Assembly: GCA_034927285.1 (NCBI GenBank)
Contig: JAYFQF010000052.1
Coordinates: forward strand, 1 to 50,394
DNA: 50,394 nucleotides
DNA from: JAYFQF01 sp034927285
Lineage (GTDB): Bacteria > Bacillota > Peptococcia > DRI-13 > UBA5745
Direction: 5' to 3'
In this document: positions 33,745-41,764 of the stretch, in pieces
Layout: each line of letters opens with the position of its first letter
How positions within the stretch are numbered: the stretch's first letter is position 1
Made by a program: the position numbers and the translations under genes
Notes under the pieces: generated by a model
Seen by the model: only the letters and a program-made list of their open reading frames with translations
The model's database searches: none
Told to the model about the DNA's origin: nothing

Positions 33745-33960
33745 TAAAACGTAACCGCCATGGGCTGAAACGGTCTGGCGGGGCCTGCAGAAGGCCTGAA
33801 TTTGGAACAAAAAAAGCCCCTGGGGGCTTTAGGCGGGATCGCTTTTCTTTTATCATCCCGGCCAAGGAAGATGGTGAAAGCCTGGGGCGGTTCCCAGGAG
33901 CTGAAACCGGCGAAAACTGCAAAAAAATAAAACCTGTCTCCAGCGCCTCCCGCCGGGTCA
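33745..33960 (+). pseudogene. Decayed copy of P1-peptidase end and rluA start
   Basis: About 200 bp match the intact junction at 27,730-28,090. ACCGCCATGGGC-AAACGG-CTGGC matches the middle of the P1 gene (27,730s), then the sequence jumps to CTGCAGAAGGCCTGA, matching its last codons, then ATTTGGAACAAAAAAAGCCCC matches the rluA start. Its translation GTKKAPGG...FSFIIPAKEDGESLG parallels EQKKAPGG...FSFIIPAEEDGESLG. After another deletion, TTCCCAG-A-CTG continues the match to about codon 50. It is a truncated, mutated duplicate with no start or function of its own. Confidence 0.85.
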
Positions 33961-33979
33961 TGTCAAGGATCTGGGCCGC

Positions 33980-35473
33980 TTAAAGCCGGGCTCTTTCCAG
34001 GGCCTTTTTCCAGCCGGCTAAAAGCTCCTGCCGCCGTACTTTTGGCATGTCCGGCTGAAATAAACGCTCCGGCTGCCGAAGAGCAGCCACTTCTTCTTTT
34101 GTGGTCCAAAAACCGCAGTGGAGGCCGGCCAGAAAGGCCGCGCCCATAGCGGTGGTCTCCACCGTAAAAGGTCTGTCCACCGTGGTTTCCAGGATATCCG
34201 CCTGAAACTGCATCATGACGTTGCTGACGCTGGCGCCGCCGTCCACTTTGAGGCTGGCCAGCCTGATGCCGGAGTCCGCCATCATGGCGTCCAAAAGGTC
34301 CTTCACCTGAAACGCGATGGATTCCAGCACGGCCCGGGCAATATGGCCCCGGCCGCTGCCCCGGGTCAAACCACAGAGAAGCCCGCGGGCATACATATCC
34401 CAATGGGGCGCTCCCAGGCCCGTGAAAGCAGGGACAAAATACACGCCGTTGTTTTCGGGACATTCCTCTGCCAGTTTATCGCATTCCGGCGCGCTGGAAA
34501 TCATATGCAGGTCGTCTCTGAGCCATTTGATGGCAGACCCGGCATTAAAAACGCTGCCTTCCAAAGCATACTCCACTTTACCGTCCAGGCTCCAGGCAAC
34601 GGTGGAAAGCAGGCGGCTTTTTGATCTCACCCGGGTAGTTCCCGTATTCATCAACAAAAAGCAGCCGGTGCCGTAGGTATTCTTGGCGTCTCCCTTCTGG
34701 CAGCAGGCCTGGCCGAACAAAGCCGCCTGCTGATCTCCAGCCGCGCCGCAGATGGGAATGCCCGCCAGTTCTTCTATTCCCCGCAGCCCTTTTGCCACCT
34801 GTCCGAAATCACCGGAAGACGGCCGTACCTCCGGCAATACCGTTAGCGGTACCCCCAAAAGCTGCCCCAACTCCTGATCCCAGGTTAAAGTATCAAGATT
34901 AAACAACAGCGTCCGGGAGGCGTTGCTGTAATCTGTGGCAAAAACCCGGCCCCCCGTCAGGTTCCAGATCAGCCAGCTGTCCACGGTGCCGCAGCGCAGC
35001 CGGCCTTCCGCCAGCAAGAGCCGGGCGGACGGGATATGATCCAGGATCCAGCGGATCTTGGTGCCGGAAAAATAAGGATCGGCCATCAAACCGGTCTTTT
35101 CGGTAATCAGCGGCTCCAGCCCCCGCTTTTTCAATTCTTCACAAAAAGGGGCGCTGCGTCTGCATTGCCAGACAATGGCGTTACAGACCGGTTTGCCGGT
35201 AAGACTGTCCCAGGCCACCACGGTTTCCCGCTGATTGGTGATCCCGATAGCGGCGATTTCCGCCGGATTTATGCCGCCGCTTTTTACCGCCTCGGCCATG
35301 GACAGCATCTGACTGAACAAAATCTCCATGGCATCATGTTCCACCCAGCCGGGCTGGGGGTAAATCTGCCCGAACTCATACTGGGCCATAGACCTGATCT
35401 TTCCTTGCCGGTCAAAAACTACGGTCCGGGAGCTGGTGGTGCCCTGATCTAAAGAAAGGATATATTTTTTCAT
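33980..35473 (-). CDS. glpK: Glycerol kinase
   Basis: A 497-residue FGGY-family kinase of normal length: LSLDQGTTSSRTVVFD at the N-terminus, TNQRETVVAWD, IVWQCRRSAPFCEEL, CGTVDSWLIWNLTGG, GAAGDQQAALFGQ, the ATP-site GTGCFLLMNTG, and the FGGY signature area KVDGGASVSNVMMQFQAD. It phosphorylates glycerol to glycerol 3-phosphate. It stands alone; no glpF or glpA lies next to it. AGGAAGG precedes the ATG. Confidence 0.95.
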   Translation of the reverse strand: MKKYILSLDQGTTSSRTVVFDRQGKIRSMAQYEFGQIYPQPGWVEHDAMEILFSQMLSMAEAVKSGGINPAEIAAIGITNQRETVVAWDSLTGKPVCNAIVWQCRRSAPFCEELKKRGLEPLITEKTGLMADPYFSGTKIRWILDHIPSARLLLAEGRLRCGTVDSWLIWNLTGGRVFATDYSNASRTLLFNLDTLTWDQELGQLLGVPLTVLPEVRPSSGDFGQVAKGLRGIEELAGIPICGAAGDQQAALFGQACCQKGDAKNTYGTGCFLLMNTGTTRVRSKSRLLSTVAWSLDGKVEYALEGSVFNAGSAIKWLRDDLHMISSAPECDKLAEECPENNGVYFVPAFTGLGAPHWDMYARGLLCGLTRGSGRGHIARAVLESIAFQVKDLLDAMMADSGIRLASLKVDGGASVSNVMMQFQADILETTVDRPFTVETTAMGAAFLAGLHCGFWTTKEEVAALRQPERLFQPDMPKVRRQELLAGWKKALERARL

Positions 35474-35583
35474 CTTCCTTCCTCCCTAGCGTCTGGCCCT
35501 GCATGTCCTGAGTTTCCGGGGCAGGCCCGGATTATGGCGATATTTGAGATCTATCCTTACCTGCCCCTGCCGTCTTCCTCCGG

Positions 35584-37239
35584 TTACTGACTGTCCTCAT
35601 CCGGAACAAAAAGGTCGGAGTTCGTTCCCTGCTTATCCGCGTCCTTTGCCGCGGCGGCCACCGCCGCCCAAAGGACGTCGGTAATCACCGGGCCGTCGGC
35701 AGCCGCTTCACCTCTGGCCTGCCTTTTGATCCTGGCCGCCTGTTTATTAGAGTGCCGCCGGCCAGGGGATGAGGACGGGCCCTTTCTCTGGGCCGGCTTT
35801 TGGTCCGGCTTCCGGGCCGCCTCCTCTGAGGTGACTGCCCTCCCTTCTTTCACCGTTGCGCCGGAGTTTTCCGCCAAATCGGCGGCAGCGGCAGCGGCCA
35901 GAGCGCTGAGCTTCTGCTCCGTTCCTTTTGGTCCTTCCGGTTCCCCGGCCTCTTTTGACGCCGGAGCCTCCTGCGATTTCGGAGTTTCTTCCGGTGCCGG
36001 GACTTCCTGCTGGACCGGAGCCTCCTGCGGTTTCGGTTCTTCCTGCGGGCCCGAAGTCTCTTCGGATTCCGAAACCTTCTGCAGTCCCGAAGCTTTCTTC
36101 GTTTCCTGGACTTTTTGCAGACCCGGCGCTTCTTGCGTTCCCCGATCTTCCCGCAGAGCAGAAGCCTCTTCCGATTCCGAAGCTGCGGTTAGTCCCGGGG
36201 AGGGGACCGGGTTTTCCCCGTCATCGGAAGCGTCGTCCTGCTTTTTATTATTTTGATTCAGCTGTTCCTCCAGCCAATGGAAAATATCCAGGTACACCTC
36301 TTCCTTGCCGATTTCCTGGAGAATATCATGGCGCATGCCCGGATAAAGGTGGCAAAGCACTTTGCTGTGCCCGCAGTCTTTCAGCCCTTCTGCCATTTCT
36401 TCCGCGCCTTTGCCGTAATTCCCTGCCGGATCTTCCTCTCCGGCAATCAGAAGGATCGGCTTTTCCGGCACCTGGCCCGGCCATTCGGGACTTTCCAGAA
36501 AGTGCAAGCCCTCAAAAAGGTCCTGAAAGCCCCCGCCGGTAAAGGTAAAGCCGCATAAAGGATCCTGTTCGTAGCGGGCCAGCGCTTTTTCGTCTCTGGT
36601 AAGCCAGGAATAGCGGGATCCGGCATTGTCGATACGGTTATTAAAGGTGCCGAAAATTAGCTTATCCAGGAACGGGCTGGGTTTTCTTTTTCCTTTCGTA
36701 GAGCAGACCGCTTTAGCCGCCAGCCGCGCAAGGGAAAGGGAACTATTTTTTCCCGCGGGGCCGCAGAAAATGAAGCCATCGTAATCCCCGCCGTAACGGG
36801 CGGCAATCGTTTGGGCCACGAAAGAGCCCAGGCCATGCCCAAAAAGGTAAACCGGGCAATCCGGATAGCTGGGGGCCACGCCGCGTTTCAGTTCCAACGC
36901 ATCCTCCACCAGGCGGTCCCAGCCTTTGAAGTCGTCAAAATAGCCGGGCATCCCTTCAGATTCCATGCTGCCGCCATGGCCCGCTTGATCGTGGGCAAAA
37001 ACCAGGAGGCCGGTGCCGGCCAGGAAACGGGCAGTCTCGTCATAACGGCCCGAATGCTCCCTCATATCGTGCAAGATCTGGATCAGTGCCCGGGGCTTAG
37101 GCTGTGTATAATAAAACTCCCCATCCTCCGTGATTTGGGTTTCCGGCGCCGGCCGCCATAAACGGCCGGACATCTGACGCATTTTCCCCCGGAAGGAAGA
37201 AGTAAAATAAAATTCCTGCATTACGGTATTCTCCGCCAT
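35584..37239 (-). CDS. Alpha/beta-hydrolase relative lacking the nucleophile serine
   Basis: A 551-residue protein. Residues 1-325 follow the Hydrolase_4/monoacylglycerol-lipase fold: ILHDMREHSGRYDETARFL, FAHDQAGHGGS, and a nucleophile elbow that reads GHGLGS (134-139) where GHSxG is expected. The acid (Asp 270 in GEEDPAG) and histidine (His 304 in MRHD) are kept. The glycine codon GGC is one base from serine AGC. Residues 330-551 are a disordered tail rich in P, E, Q, S and A with degenerate xxQExP repeats and a basic patch. It may be a non-catalytic binding protein. Confidence 0.75.
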   Translation of the reverse strand: MAENTVMQEFYFTSSFRGKMRQMSGRLWRPAPETQITEDGEFYYTQPKPRALIQILHDMREHSGRYDETARFLAGTGLLVFAHDQAGHGGSMESEGMPGYFDDFKGWDRLVEDALELKRGVAPSYPDCPVYLFGHGLGSFVAQTIAARYGGDYDGFIFCGPAGKNSSLSLARLAAKAVCSTKGKRKPSPFLDKLIFGTFNNRIDNAGSRYSWLTRDEKALARYEQDPLCGFTFTGGGFQDLFEGLHFLESPEWPGQVPEKPILLIAGEEDPAGNYGKGAEEMAEGLKDCGHSKVLCHLYPGMRHDILQEIGKEEVYLDIFHWLEEQLNQNNKKQDDASDDGENPVPSPGLTAASESEEASALREDRGTQEAPGLQKVQETKKASGLQKVSESEETSGPQEEPKPQEAPVQQEVPAPEETPKSQEAPASKEAGEPEGPKGTEQKLSALAAAAAADLAENSGATVKEGRAVTSEEAARKPDQKPAQRKGPSSSPGRRHSNKQAARIKRQARGEAAADGPVITDVLWAAVAAAAKDADKQGTNSDLFVPDEDSQ

Positions 37240-37428
37240 CGGCGCACCTTCTTTATCACTTGTATTGTCTGTTATATTATAGCAAAATCATTTACTTTCC
37301 GCAAAATCCCCGGTGCGGGTAAATTTTCCCTTATGCTGCCGGGAAAACGGCCGGCCGTGTCTTTTCTCATTTTTCCTCTTTCTTCCTGGAATTTATCAAC
37401 CACGCCATTTTTCCCGGCAGCCCCGTAC

Positions 37429-37476
37429 AAAAAGGGGCGTGCCGGATCACGTTTTTGAAACGTTTACGGCACGCCC
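37429..37476 (-). terminator. Terminator of the P-type ATPase operon
   Basis: On the minus strand GGGCGTGCCG (37,476-37,467) pairs with CGGCACGCCC (37,444-37,435) and is followed by CTTTTTG. It lies about 40 bp after the ATPase stop codon. Confidence 0.8.
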
Positions 37477-37514
37477 TGATTAAGGGAAGAAGCGTAAGCA
37501 AGTTTATTGGTTTT

Positions 37515-39368
37515 TTATTCCTTAACTCCATAAAGGGAACGGATAGCGTTCAAAATCGCGATCACCGCCACGCCCACATCGGCAAATACCGCCGCCCACA
37601 TATTGGCGATACCCATGGCGCCCAGAATCAGGACCAGTATTTTTACGCTCAGAGCAAAAACCACATTTTCCCTGGCGATCAAGGCGGTCTTCCGGGCGAT
37701 GCGGATGGCGGCGGCCAGCTTTGAAGGCTCATCGGTCATGATCACCACATCGGCGGCTTCGATGGCCGCGTCGCTGCCCAGGCCGCCCATGGCGATCCCC
37801 ACGTCGGCCCTGGCTAAAACAGGAGCGTCGTTGATGCCGTCGCCTACGTAGGCCAGTTTTCCTTTGGCGGACTTTTCCTGCAGCAGGCTTTCCATTTTTT
37901 CTACCTTATCGGCAGGCAAAAGCTGCGTATACACCTGGTCCAGACCTAAGTCTGCGGCTACCTTGCGGCCGATGGCGTCATTGTCTCCGGTCAGCATAAC
38001 CGTTTTCTTTACGCCGGCAGCTTTCAGCTTGCGGATGGCCTCCGCCGCGTCTTCCTTGATTTCATCAGAGATCAGGATATGGCCGGCAAAGGAACCGTCG
38101 ATCGCCACATATACTACCGTCCCCGCGGACGCTTCCAGTTCTTTCAGTCCCAGCTGTTCCATCAGGCGCTTATTGCCGCAGGCTACCTCATGTCCGTCCA
38201 CCCGGGCGGAAACGCCCAGGCCGGGCAGTTCCCGCACATCATCCACCCGTTGAGGCTGGGCCTCTTTTCCCCAGGCCCGCTTCAGGGACTGAGAAATGGG
38301 GTGGTCGGAATAACTTTCCGTCAGCGCCGCCATCTCCAGAAGTTCATCCTTATCCACACCGCCGGCAGGTACGATTTCCGTTACCTCAAAGCTGCCCTTG
38401 GTCAGCGTTCCGGTTTTATCAAAGACGACGATCTCGCTGGCGGCCAGAGCTTCCAGGTAATTTCCGCCTTTAACCAAAATCCCTTCTTTGGACGCTCCGC
38501 CCATGCCGCCGAAAAAGCTTAAGGGTACGGAAATCACCAGGGCGCAGGGGCAGGAAATCACCAGGAAGGTAAGACCCCGGTAGATCCAGTCGCTGAACAG
38601 GGCGCCGGGGATCAGCAAAGGCGGCACCACCATCAGAAGGGCCGCCAGCACTACCACCACAGGCGTATAGTAACGGGCAAAGCGGGTAATGAAGTTTTCG
38701 ATATTGGCCTTCTTGCTGCTGGAGTTTTCCACCAGATCCAGGATGCGGGCCACCGTGGACTGGCCGTATTCTTTGGTCACTTCCACGGTAAGAGTACCGT
38801 TGATATTTATGCAGCCGCTGATCACTTCCTGATCCGCCCCCACATCCCTGGGCACCGATTCTCCCGTCAAAGCCGAGGTATCGATACTGGAGGACCCCTC
38901 CAGCACTTTGCCGTCCAGGGGCACCCGCTCACCGGGCTTGATCAGTATTTTGTCCCCCACGGCCACTTCTTCGGGATCAACCTCGGTCCATTGACCGTCC
39001 CGAAAAACGTTGGCATGATCGGGGCGGATGTCCATCAGAGCGGCGATGGATTTTCTGGATTTCGATACGGCTACCGACTGGAAGAGCTCACCCACCTGGT
39101 AAAACAGCATAACGGCTATGCCTTCGGGGTAATCTCCCAGGGCAAAAGCACCCAGTGTGGCCACAGCCATCAGAAAATTTTCATCAAAGACCTGGCCTCT
39201 CGTGATATTTTTAGCTGCCCGCAGCAGCACGTCGTAGCCAATGATCAGATAGCCCGCCAGATAAATGGTAAAGCGCACAGCGCCGCCGGACTCCATCAGC
39301 AGCCCGATAGCGTAAATAATCGCGGCGATGATGATTTTCATCAGCATCCGCTTCTGTTTTTTCGTCAT
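37515..39368 (-). CDS. cadA: Heavy-metal translocating P-type ATPase (Zn/Cd type)
   Basis: A 617-residue P1B-type ATPase. Visible are the actuator TGES (168-171), the CPC metal site in SCPCALVIS (273-275), the phosphorylated aspartate in DKTGT (317-321), the HP motif in SYSDHPISQ, and TGDN and GDGINDAP. It lacks the usual N-terminal metal-binding domain; that domain is encoded separately by the upstream 72-residue HMA gene. The GG-M/Asn-poor helices fit Zn/Cd/Co exporters more than copper pumps. AAGGAGA precedes the ATG. Confidence 0.9.
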   Translation of the reverse strand: MTKKQKRMLMKIIIAAIIYAIGLLMESGGAVRFTIYLAGYLIIGYDVLLRAAKNITRGQVFDENFLMAVATLGAFALGDYPEGIAVMLFYQVGELFQSVAVSKSRKSIAALMDIRPDHANVFRDGQWTEVDPEEVAVGDKILIKPGERVPLDGKVLEGSSSIDTSALTGESVPRDVGADQEVISGCININGTLTVEVTKEYGQSTVARILDLVENSSSKKANIENFITRFARYYTPVVVVLAALLMVVPPLLIPGALFSDWIYRGLTFLVISCPCALVISVPLSFFGGMGGASKEGILVKGGNYLEALAASEIVVFDKTGTLTKGSFEVTEIVPAGGVDKDELLEMAALTESYSDHPISQSLKRAWGKEAQPQRVDDVRELPGLGVSARVDGHEVACGNKRLMEQLGLKELEASAGTVVYVAIDGSFAGHILISDEIKEDAAEAIRKLKAAGVKKTVMLTGDNDAIGRKVAADLGLDQVYTQLLPADKVEKMESLLQEKSAKGKLAYVGDGINDAPVLARADVGIAMGGLGSDAAIEAADVVIMTDEPSKLAAAIRIARKTALIARENVVFALSVKILVLILGAMGIANMWAAVFADVGVAVIAILNAIRSLYGVKE

Positions 39369-39460
39369 GACCTGTCTCCTTACGGCTTGTGTACGGTTTC
39401 CATTTGGCTTACGGTTTTGGGCCGTATTACGGCTTACGGTTTATATTACCCTTATGTTAA

Positions 39461-39590
39461 GTCATGATAAGCCGCATTATACCATGAATTTCTGATTCAA
39501 GCGCGGCCGGCTCTTTACTCCCTGCCAGCCGCACGGCCCGCCACCGAATGTATATTGATGTATATTATGGTGTAATTCGCAGGGCTCATT
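39461..39590 (-). repeat. Dispersed intergenic repeat, reversed copy
   Basis: Read on the minus strand: ATGAGCCCTGCGAATTACACCAT (39,588 downward; here given as GAATTACACCAT), then a variable middle with GGCGGGCCGTGCGG, then AAAGAGCCGGCCGCG, ATCAGAAATTCATGG, TATAATG and TTATCATGAC. The order matches 16,053-16,170. It fills the gap between the HMA gene and the ATPase gene, so here the repeat lies inside a likely operon. Confidence 0.65.
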
Positions 39591-39594
39591 TCCC

Positions 39595-39813
39595 TTATGC
39601 TTTCAGTGTGCAGTCGGGCTCAATGCGGCAAATCAGTTTTTTTATTTCCTCCAAAACGGAATCCAGCCGGCTTTCCTGCACATCAATGGTCAGCTTCTGC
39701 GCCATAAAGTTCACGTTAGCGCCTTCCACGCCGTCAATTTTTTTGATTCCTTCTTCCATTTTCGAAGCGCAATGAGCGCATTCCAGGTTCTCAAGCTTAT
39801 ATACCTTTTTCAT
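39595..39813 (-). CDS. HMA-domain metal-binding protein
   Basis: A 72-residue heavy-metal-associated domain with the metal site LECAHCASK (Cys 12 and 15) and the usual beta-alpha-beta ending (VNFMAQKLTIDV). It probably hands metal to the P-type ATPase that follows on the same strand, replacing the missing N-terminal domain of that pump. GGAGGCAG stands before the ATG, and a strong promoter with operator lies just upstream. Confidence 0.88.
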   Translation of the reverse strand: MKKVYKLENLECAHCASKMEEGIKKIDGVEGANVNFMAQKLTIDVQESRLDSVLEEIKKLICRIEPDCTLKA

Positions 39814-39853
39814 TTTAGCTGCCTCCTAAACACGAAAGTTCAATCTTTTAATT

Positions 39854-39873
39854 AAACGATTGTTTAATCGTTT
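39854..39873. promoter_or_regulatory. Palindromic operator of the metal operon
   Basis: AAACGATTGTTTAATCGTTT is an 8-4-8 palindrome; a second overlapping palindrome is ATTAAAC-GATT-GTTTAAT. It lies just downstream of the -10, at the expected transcription start. AACGATTAAGC (39,912-39,922) upstream of the -35 repeats one half-site. The position fits a metal-sensing repressor such as an ArsR-type protein, which is not encoded in the window. Confidence 0.65.
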
Positions 39874-39881
39874 GTGGTTTT

Positions 39882-39910
39882 ATTATATGCGTCGGCCACT
39901 GAATTGTCAA
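39882..39910 (-). promoter_or_regulatory. Consensus promoter of the HMA/P-type ATPase genes
   Basis: On the minus strand TTGACA (39,910-39,905) and TATAAT (39,887-39,882) are exactly 17 bp apart, both full consensus. Such a strong promoter needs a repressor, which fits the palindromes that flank it. Confidence 0.9.
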
Positions 39911-40023
39911 TAACGATTAAGCAAATATTTAATTCTTTTTGTAGCCGCGCAAGAAATTTGGCAAACGTGATCAAGAAATTTGGCAAAAACTCAAAGCAGA
40001 AATTTACATTATTTCCCTGGAAA

Positions 40024-40980
40024 TTATTTTTCCGGGGAATTTTGTTTTTGCCGGCGGCGACGCACGACGATTTTGCGCTGGCTACCGATCCAGTCCACCC
40101 GGCAGCCCAGCGCCTCCCCGATGGCCCGCAGCGGCACCATGGTACGGCCGTCGATGATCCGGGGTGGCACATCCAGCAGCATCTCTACACCGTTGCGGCG
40201 GGCCCGCCTGTCATTCACATAAAGCTCCACAATGTCCCAATCGTCAACTTTATCCACTACCGTCCACCTCTCTCTTGTCAGGCTATATCCCCAAGGCAGG
40301 ATGGCAAAGCCGCCGTCTCCCCAGTCCGTGCCCCAGCTGTTTTGGATCTTTATGCCCCGCTCATCGTAGCCAATGGCGGCAATGGCGTGGTAGCCTGTCC
40401 CCTTTTCGTCCGGCCAGGGAGTCGGCAGCAGCAGTCCGCCGCCGAAAACCTTATAGTTTACGCTAAAACTCTGTCCAGCCTCTACGACGATGACGGCAGC
40501 GCCGGTCTGGGCAATAGCGTCGCAGACCTCGCTGTCATCGTCACAGCTGACGTAGCTACTGATCGCCTGGTCCTGAGCCAGGTCCTTCAGGGCGGCTACC
40601 ACCTGGGCAATGGCCGCCGAAGGATAAGGCGTCACCGTGGGCAGGTGCTGCCGCTCCGGGACGCCGTCTTTGCAGAGCTGAGACAGGGCTTCGCGTAAAA
40701 ACATGCCCTCGCCCTGGTAATGCTCCGGCTTGCGGTTGTGGTAGATAAAATCGACGCTAAAAGGGATCATGCTCCGGCGCTCCCGGTACTCCATATAGGT
40801 CTTGGCGGCGGCCAGGGCCTGGGCCACGCAGCAGCCTATATTGCCCTGATCCTCCACCGGGGCCAGCAGCTCCGGATGGTACTCCGCCGGCCGCGCTCCC
40901 CTGGCCAGGTAATCCTTGGCCTTATAGTCCCGGCTGTCCGGAGGGGAGAGCATCGCGCCTGTGGTGTGGTGTATTTGCAT
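40024..40980 (-). CDS. Papain-like cysteine protease with copper-amine-oxidase-like domain
   Basis: A 318-residue protein. Residues 10-245 are a C1-family protease: PVEDQGNIGCCVAQALA places the oxyanion Gln 45 and catalytic Cys 51 (or 50), GYHAIAAIGYD gives His 198 and IQNSWGTDWGDGGF gives Asn 214. No signal peptide is seen. Residues 252-306 (ELYVNDRRA..., IIDGRTMVPLRAIGEALG) match the copper amine oxidase N-terminal-like stalk domain often found in cell-surface or phage proteins. It closes the tail gene cluster, with GGAGG before its ATG and 14 bp after the third fibre-like gene. It could be a lysis, processing or delivered effector protein. Confidence 0.85.
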   Translation of the reverse strand: MQIHHTTGAMLSPPDSRDYKAKDYLARGARPAEYHPELLAPVEDQGNIGCCVAQALAAAKTYMEYRERRSMIPFSVDFIYHNRKPEHYQGEGMFLREALSQLCKDGVPERQHLPTVTPYPSAAIAQVVAALKDLAQDQAISSYVSCDDDSEVCDAIAQTGAAVIVVEAGQSFSVNYKVFGGGLLLPTPWPDEKGTGYHAIAAIGYDERGIKIQNSWGTDWGDGGFAILPWGYSLTRERWTVVDKVDDWDIVELYVNDRRARRNGVEMLLDVPPRIIDGRTMVPLRAIGEALGCRVDWIGSQRKIVVRRRRQKQNSPEK

Positions 40981-40994
40981 GTTTAATTCCTCCG

Positions 40995-41549
40995 CTACTT
41001 ATAAATTTTTATTGAGCTACAATATGATATCCGGCCGGCAATGTTATCGCGGGACAATCCAAAAGCAATAATGTCCGGCGCCGATAAGATCATATAGTAA
41101 TTCAGGGTTGTTGGCGAGGTATTAGTTGTCATTAGCCTTGCATATCTACTAAAACCTGCCATGGGCAAGGATGTGGGGTTGTTTGCTGTGAATATTTCTA
41201 ATCCTCCCTGCAAAAAAAGAGTAGAGTTGTCAGGACATCCTGCGAATACTATTGCCCCATTAGCGCTGACGTTGCTATACAACGTAGCCTCAATTTTATA
41301 TAGTCCAGGATCTAGATAGACGGCACCGCAGGTTATTTCTGTATTAGGGTCGGCACATGTAACTAATGTGCTTAAAACAGTCTCGACTAAAACTCCGCTT
41401 ATTGTTTTATTTTTTAATATTACCGTCGCCGCCTTGACCTGATTCAGCGTCGCCTCCTTGGCTAGGTCACTTTTTATCTGATTCAGCGTCGCCTCTTTGG
41501 CTAGGGCAGTAGTATCCACTTTGTTGTATATCGGATTGTTTACAATCAT
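40995..41549 (-). CDS. Small tail-tip-like protein 3
   Basis: A 184-residue protein starting MIVNNPIY, the same opening as two upstream proteins. A short heptad-like segment repeats LAKEATLNQ twice (about residues 15-38), as in trimeric fibre stems; the rest is rich in beta-forming, Thr/Asn/Ser residues and ends in a probable beta-sandwich head. Function is inferred from place: phage tail tip or receptor binding. The ribosome site AGAGGAG and the ATG are sequestered in an inverted repeat with the leader (41,543-41,640). Confidence 0.6.
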   Translation of the reverse strand: MIVNNPIYNKVDTTALAKEATLNQIKSDLAKEATLNQVKAATVILKNKTISGVLVETVLSTLVTCADPNTEITCGAVYLDPGLYKIEATLYSNVSANGAIVFAGCPDNSTLFLQGGLEIFTANNPTSLPMAGFSRYARLMTTNTSPTTLNYYMILSAPDIIAFGLSRDNIAGRISYCSSIKIYK

Positions 41550-41640
41550 CGTAATGCTCCTCTCTGCTTACCCCTTGCAAAAGCCGGGTTATCGGCAGAG
41601 AGGAGCCAGGATGGCCGGGGATAAAGCTTTACGATGATTG
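41543..41640 (-). promoter_or_regulatory. Hairpin hiding the ribosome site and start of protein 3
   Basis: In gene sense, GCAGAGAGGAGC (41,567-41,556; contains the Shine-Dalgarno) pairs perfectly with GCTCCTCTCTGC (41,606-41,595), and TACGATGATTG (41,553-41,543; contains the ATG) pairs perfectly with CAATCATCGTA (41,640-41,630). Together 23 bp with only a bulge on the leader side. Translation of the gene should be strongly repressed unless the leader refolds. Confidence 0.7.
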
Positions 41641-41755
41641 ACCGCTACGCAATGCAAGGATTATCCAAGCCTAAAATTGATAATTTTCGCGCAGAAACCC
41701 CGATGCAGAGCCGTGTGCCGATAACCCGGCCTGTGTAAGTTGCAGCCCAGGTTTT
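41571..41755 (-). ncRNA. Structured leader element A (candidate)
   Basis: In gene sense: AAAACCTGG (41,755-41,747), 16 bases, stem arm GCCGGGTTATCGGCA (41,730-41,716), 118 bases including AAAATTATCAATTTT, stem arm TGCCGATAACCCGGC (41,597-41,583), then CTTTTG. The same parts in the same order and with the same 16-base spacing occur at 42,536-42,702, with two compensatory base-pair changes in the stem. Starts right after the 73-codon gene stop and leads into protein 3. No known RNA family recognised. Confidence 0.6.
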
Positions 41756-41764
41756 GCCAGATAA

